NCBI RefSeq assembly: GCF_900130125.1
Contig: NZ_FQXY01000011.1
Span: 1,616,748-1,680,747, forward strand
DNA length: 64,000 nt
Reading direction: 5' to 3'
From: Bacteroides congonensis
GTDB taxonomy: Bacteria; Bacteroidota; Bacteroidia; Bacteroidales; Bacteroidaceae
Shown here: in pieces, positions 61,543 to 64,000 of the stretch
Layout of the letters: every line of letters begins with the position of its first letter
Position numbering within the stretch: the stretch's first letter is position 1
Notes under the pieces: generated by a model
What the model was told of the DNA's origin: nothing
What the model saw: the letters and a program-made list of their open reading frames with translations, nothing else
Database searches by the model: none
Translations under genes and position numbers: made by a program

Positions 61543-61584
61543 TTGCTTATTTTCCATAATGCGATGTATTTGACGAAATCCCGT

Positions 61585-61705
61585 TATAGTCGCTTGAACT
61601 TTTCGCTATAGCTAATTCCGGTTTCATTATAGCAAATCTTTTTTTCATTATAGCTAATCCGTTTTTCATTATAGCTAATTTTATTTTCGTTATAGCTAAC
61701 CGGAA
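61585..61705. repeat. Five or six copies of TTC(A/G)TTATAGC(T/A)AA, 21-bp period
   Basis: The TATAGC core occurs at 61607, 61628, 61649, 61670 and 61691 (exact 21-bp steps), with a degenerate copy at 61585. On the minus strand a 62-codon frame (61584-61772, ATG) reads these as heptads such as ISYNEKR and VSYNENK; coding is uncertain. The array lies about 100 bp before the DUF456 gene. Together with the hairpin and poly-C it fills 61374-61788, where no other gene is seen. Confidence 0.75.
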
Positions 61706-61788
61706 TCTGTCCTAAAGAGATCCACGGCTCATCGGGATACTTCAAGAAATAATTCCGGATGTTAGCTTGCATTTACTGAAAGATACTG

Positions 61789-61796
61789 TATTTTTG
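61789..61796 (+). promoter_or_regulatory. -7 box (TATTTTTG) of the DUF456 gene
   Basis: TATTTTTG fits TAnnTTTG, 24 bp before the ATG at 61821. Confidence 0.55.
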
Positions 61797-61820
61797 TGCA
61801 GATATTAAAATGTATAGACT

Positions 61821-62300
61821 ATGCTGGACATTATTTTGATTGTGATAAGTGCCCTCTGTTTGATAATCGGGTTGGCCGGTTGTGTACTTCCTATGGTGCC
61901 CGGCCCGCCTGTTGCTTATTTAGGACTGGTTATTCTCCATTTCACGGATAAGGTGGAATATACTGCGACGCAATTAATCGTGTGGTTATTGATTGTAGCT
62001 GTTTTGCAGGTCTTGGATTATTTTACGCCGATGCTGGGCAGTAAGTATAGTGGTGGCAGTAAATGGGGAAATTGGGGATGTATCATCGGAACTTTGGCCG
62101 GACTTCTTTTCTTGCCTTGGGGAATTATTCTCGGGCCTTTCCTCGGAGCAGTGATTGGTGAGTTGCTGGGGAATAAGGAGTTTTCCCAGGCACTCAAATC
62201 CGGATTCGGCTCATTGATCGGGTTCATATTGGGAACATTGCTGAAGTTCGTTGTCTGCGGTTATTTCTGTTATCAGTTTATTATAGGTTTTATCCGGTAA
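61821..62300 (+). CDS. DUF456 family membrane protein
   Basis: 159 residues, very hydrophobic, with about four to five membrane segments. It has the Gly/Pro-rich features of DUF456: GCVLPMVPGPPVAYLGLVIL (about 21-40) and the GxxxG-rich IIGTLAGLLFLPWGIILGP segment. Function unknown. Monocistronic with its own -7 box, ending in a hairpin shared with rpiB. Confidence 0.85.
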   Translation: MLDIILIVISALCLIIGLAGCVLPMVPGPPVAYLGLVILHFTDKVEYTATQLIVWLLIVAVLQVLDYFTPMLGSKYSGGSKWGNWGCIIGTLAGLLFLPWGIILGPFLGAVIGELLGNKEFSQALKSGFGSLIGFILGTLLKFVVCGYFCYQFIIGFIR

Positions 62301-62351
62301 GCCTTTTTTGTTGTATAAATTCAAATGTAAGTTACTGAAATGTCTGGTGAG

Positions 62352-62409
62352 AGTTTATAATAAACTGTAGGCCCGTTTATAATAAACGATGAACCTTTTT
62401 ATTATAAAC
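62352..62409. repeat. Three copies of the palindromic word GTTTATAATAAAC
   Basis: AGTTTATAATAAACT (62352-62366) and CGTTTATAATAAACG (62374-62388) are both perfect palindromes with a one-base centre; a third, inverted partial copy is at 62401-62409. Together with the hairpin at 62551 this is what the gap 62301-62621 contains. Confidence 0.75.
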
Positions 62410-62550
62410 TTAAAAAGGGTTTGTGTATAAAGGATAAACAATTTTCAATGAATAAGGAAGGCGGGAAAACGAATGAATGGTTTTAGAAGATTGAAATGGT
62501 AAATATATGGTACATATTTCCCGGATATACGATTCAGTTATTCAAAAATA

Positions 62551-62599
62551 AAGGCAGCTATTTTATTTGATGTTGTACCATCCTATAAATAGCTGCCTT
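62551..62599. terminator. Bidirectional hairpin between DUF456 gene and rpiB
   Basis: AAGGCAGCTATTT (62551-62563) pairs with AAATAGCTGCCTT (62587-62599). On the minus strand it is followed by TTATTTTT, fitting an intrinsic terminator for tkt-rpiB. Confidence 0.75.
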
Positions 62600-62621
62600 A
62601 TCTATTTTATCTTTTCAGGCT

Positions 62622-63056
62622 TTATTTTACCGGAATCTTATCAATACGGTTCTGATGACGGCCACCGTCAAACTTTGTAGAGAAGAACTCTGTCAAAATC
62701 ATGTCCGCTTCTTCAGTGCTGATGAAGCGTCCCGGCATTACCAGAATGTTGGCGTCATTGTGCTGACGGGCAAGATGTGCAATCTCTGCATTCCAGCAAA
62801 GAGCGGCACGAATACCCTGATGTTTGTTCAGCGTCATATTGATTCCGTTTCCGCTGCCGCAGATAGCGATACCGGGATAACATTCACCCGATTCCACTGC
62901 AAGGGCTAGCGGATGAGCATAGTCCGGATAGTCTACGCTTGCGGTAGAGTTAGTTCCGAAATCTTTGTAAGCCCAGCCTTTTACTTCCAGCCAGCCACGA
63001 ACATATTCTTTCAGTTCAAAGCCGGCATGGTCGCATGCTAATCCGATTGTTTTCAT
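62622..63056 (-). CDS. rpiB: Ribose-5-phosphate isomerase B
   Basis: 144-residue RpiB/LacAB-type isomerase interconverting ribulose-5-P and ribose-5-P. N-terminal GLACDHAGFELKE (phosphate/base region), active-site Cys in IAICGSGNGINMTLNK (about 70), and RHNDANIL. The start overlaps the transketolase stop by one base (TAATG), so translation is coupled to the previous gene: two pentose-phosphate steps from one mRNA. Confidence 0.93.
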   Translation of the reverse strand: MKTIGLACDHAGFELKEYVRGWLEVKGWAYKDFGTNSTASVDYPDYAHPLALAVESGECYPGIAICGSGNGINMTLNKHQGIRAALCWNAEIAHLARQHNDANILVMPGRFISTEEADMILTEFFSTKFDGGRHQNRIDKIPVK

Positions 63057-64000
63057 TAGAGCATTGCTTTTACTTGGTTATACACGTTCTCGGCAGTAAA
63101 TCCAAGTTTCTCATCCAATACAGTGTAAGGAGCGGAGAAACCGAAAGATTCCAGTCCCCAAACTTTACCGTGGCAACCTACCAGACCTTGCAGGTTGACA
63201 GGCAGACCGGCGGTCATACCGAAGATCTTGGCTGCTGAAGGAAGAATAGATTCCTGATACTCTTTGGACTGGCTGCGGAACAGACCTTCGGACGGAGCAG
63301 ATACAATACGTACTTTTACACCGTCTTTACGAAGCAATTCTGTGCCGGCTACCAAAGTAGCCACTTCAGAACCGGAAGCTACAAGGATTACATCCGGGTT
63401 TTCGTCAGAACCCGCTACGATATAAGCACCTTTGGATGCTTGTTCGTAATCCGTTCCTGAGGGCAAGCTAACGATATTCTGGCGGGAGAAAATCAAGCCT
63501 GTCGGAGTAGATGTATTTTCCATGGCAAGTTTCCATGCGATAGTTGTTTCTTCTGCGTCGGCCGGACGAAGTACCAGCATAGAGTTGTGTCCCTTGTGGT
63601 TTTTCAGTTTCTCCATCAAGCGGATTTGTGCTTCCTGCTCTACCGGTTCGTGAGTAGGGCCGTCTTCACCTACGCGGAATGCATCGTGTGTCCAGATGAA
63701 CTTCACGGGTTGTTCCATCAGGGCAGCCATACGTACGGCAGGTTTCATATAGTCAGAGAATACAAAGAAAGTACCGCAAGCTGCGATTACGCCACCATGA
63801 AGTGACATACCGATGCAGATACAAGCCATTGACAACTCAGATACGCCGGCCTGGAAGAATGCTCCGCTGAAATCACCTTTCTTGAAAGAATGGGTTTTCT
63901 TCAGGAAGCCGTCGGTCTTGTCAGAGTTGGAAAGGTCGGCAGAAGCGACAATCATGTTTTCCACTTGAGTGGCAAGTGCTCCCAATACAGTTGCAGATGC
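63056..64000 (-). CDS. tkt: Transketolase, C-terminal part (start beyond window)
   Basis: 315 codons of the pyrimidine-binding and C-terminal domains are visible and the frame is open to the window end. Motifs: FQAGVSELSMACICIG (catalytic Glu region), FVFSDYMKPAVRMAAL, WTHDAFRVGEDGPTHEPVEQ and FGFSAPYTVLDEKLGFT. It moves two-carbon units in the pentose-phosphate pathway. Downstream rpiB overlaps by one base. The TTG at 63985 is internal, not a start. Confidence 0.95.
   Translation of the reverse strand, partial: ASATVLGALATQVENMIVASADLSNSDKTDGFLKKTHSFKKGDFSGAFFQAGVSELSMACICIGMSLHGGVIAACGTFFVFSDYMKPAVRMAALMEQPVKFIWTHDAFRVGEDGPTHEPVEQEAQIRLMEKLKNHKGHNSMLVLRPADAEETTIAWKLAMENTSTPTGLIFSRQNIVSLPSGTDYEQASKGAYIVAGSDENPDVILVASGSEVATLVAGTELLRKDGVKVRIVSAPSEGLFRSQSKEYQESILPSAAKIFGMTAGLPVNLQGLVGCHGKVWGLESFGFSAPYTVLDEKLGFTAENVYNQVKAML

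Noticed and set aside
61585..61705. CRISPR array
   Set aside because: Period is 21 bp with no unique spacers of usual length, and no cas genes are in the window.

Overview
The window looks like chromosomal DNA of a gut Bacteroides (or very close relative). The signs are: repeated matches to the Bacteroides -7 promoter element TAnnTTTG a few tens of bases before start codons; a PPi-dependent phosphofructokinase; a NagB/PIG-L fusion; a xanthan-lyase-like amidase; fimbrillin-like and BspA-type LRR lipoproteins; and a Kor/Vor-type ferredoxin oxidoreductase operon. No rRNA, tRNA, CRISPR array, insertion sequence or prophage was seen. Everything comes from reading the sequence; no database search was run.

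Layout. 1-5.1 kb: end of sbcD, sbcC and a convergent membrane phosphoesterase. 5.2-9.4 kb (minus): an ECF sigma factor with a membrane partner, then a glycosyltransferase - dihydroorotase - MetH-activation-domain operon. 9.5-15.4 kb: mfd, a YgiQ-type radical SAM protein, and a two-gene operon with a TusA-like protein lacking its cysteine. 15.5-22.3 kb (minus): secreted amidase-like protein, NagB/PIG-L fusion, nitrilase/acyltransferase/small-protein operon. 22.4-24.4 kb: an AAA ATPase (DUF4143) and a 0.7 kb repeat-rich intergenic stretch. 24.4-32.6 kb: patatin/Omp85-like protein and a divergent tripartite RND efflux operon behind a strong sigma-54 promoter match. 32.6-36.5 kb: AT-rich run of three secreted proteins, then a long hairpin that may be a small RNA. 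36.5-41.8 kb: HU-like protein, an AAA-ATPase/nuclease-like gene bracketed by a 44-bp direct repeat, PFP and a GH25 muramidase. 41.9-48.0 kb: lipoate-dependent 2-oxoacid dehydrogenase operon (E3, lipoate ligase, E2, fused E1) ending with an odd flavodoxin. 48.1-57.7 kb: PrmA, Gly/Trp/Ser-rich protein, FadL-like OMP, fimbrillin-like lipoprotein, guanine deaminase, Gfo/Idh/MocA oxidoreductase, solute-binding protein and putative porin. 57.8-61.1 kb: TPR - ferredoxin - KorA - 57-aa membrane peptide - KorB - KorC. 61.1-64 kb: a broken AAA-ATPase/nuclease end, dense repeats, a DUF456 membrane protein, RpiB and the end of transketolase.

Biological themes. Central carbon metabolism is prominent: PFP, transketolase, RpiB, and two unrelated machines for oxidising 2-oxoacids (lipoate/NAD and ferredoxin). 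The rest is envelope proteins, efflux and DNA repair.

The most unusual signal is in the non-coding DNA. At least seven intergenic stretches carry a short word, different at each locus, repeated three or more times in direct and/or inverted orientation. Three of these clusters sit beside the three AAA-ATPase/nuclease-like genes or remnants. Other leads are the rod-like hairpin at 36.2-36.35 kb with promoter and terminator signals of its own, and the sigma-54 promoter of the efflux operon.
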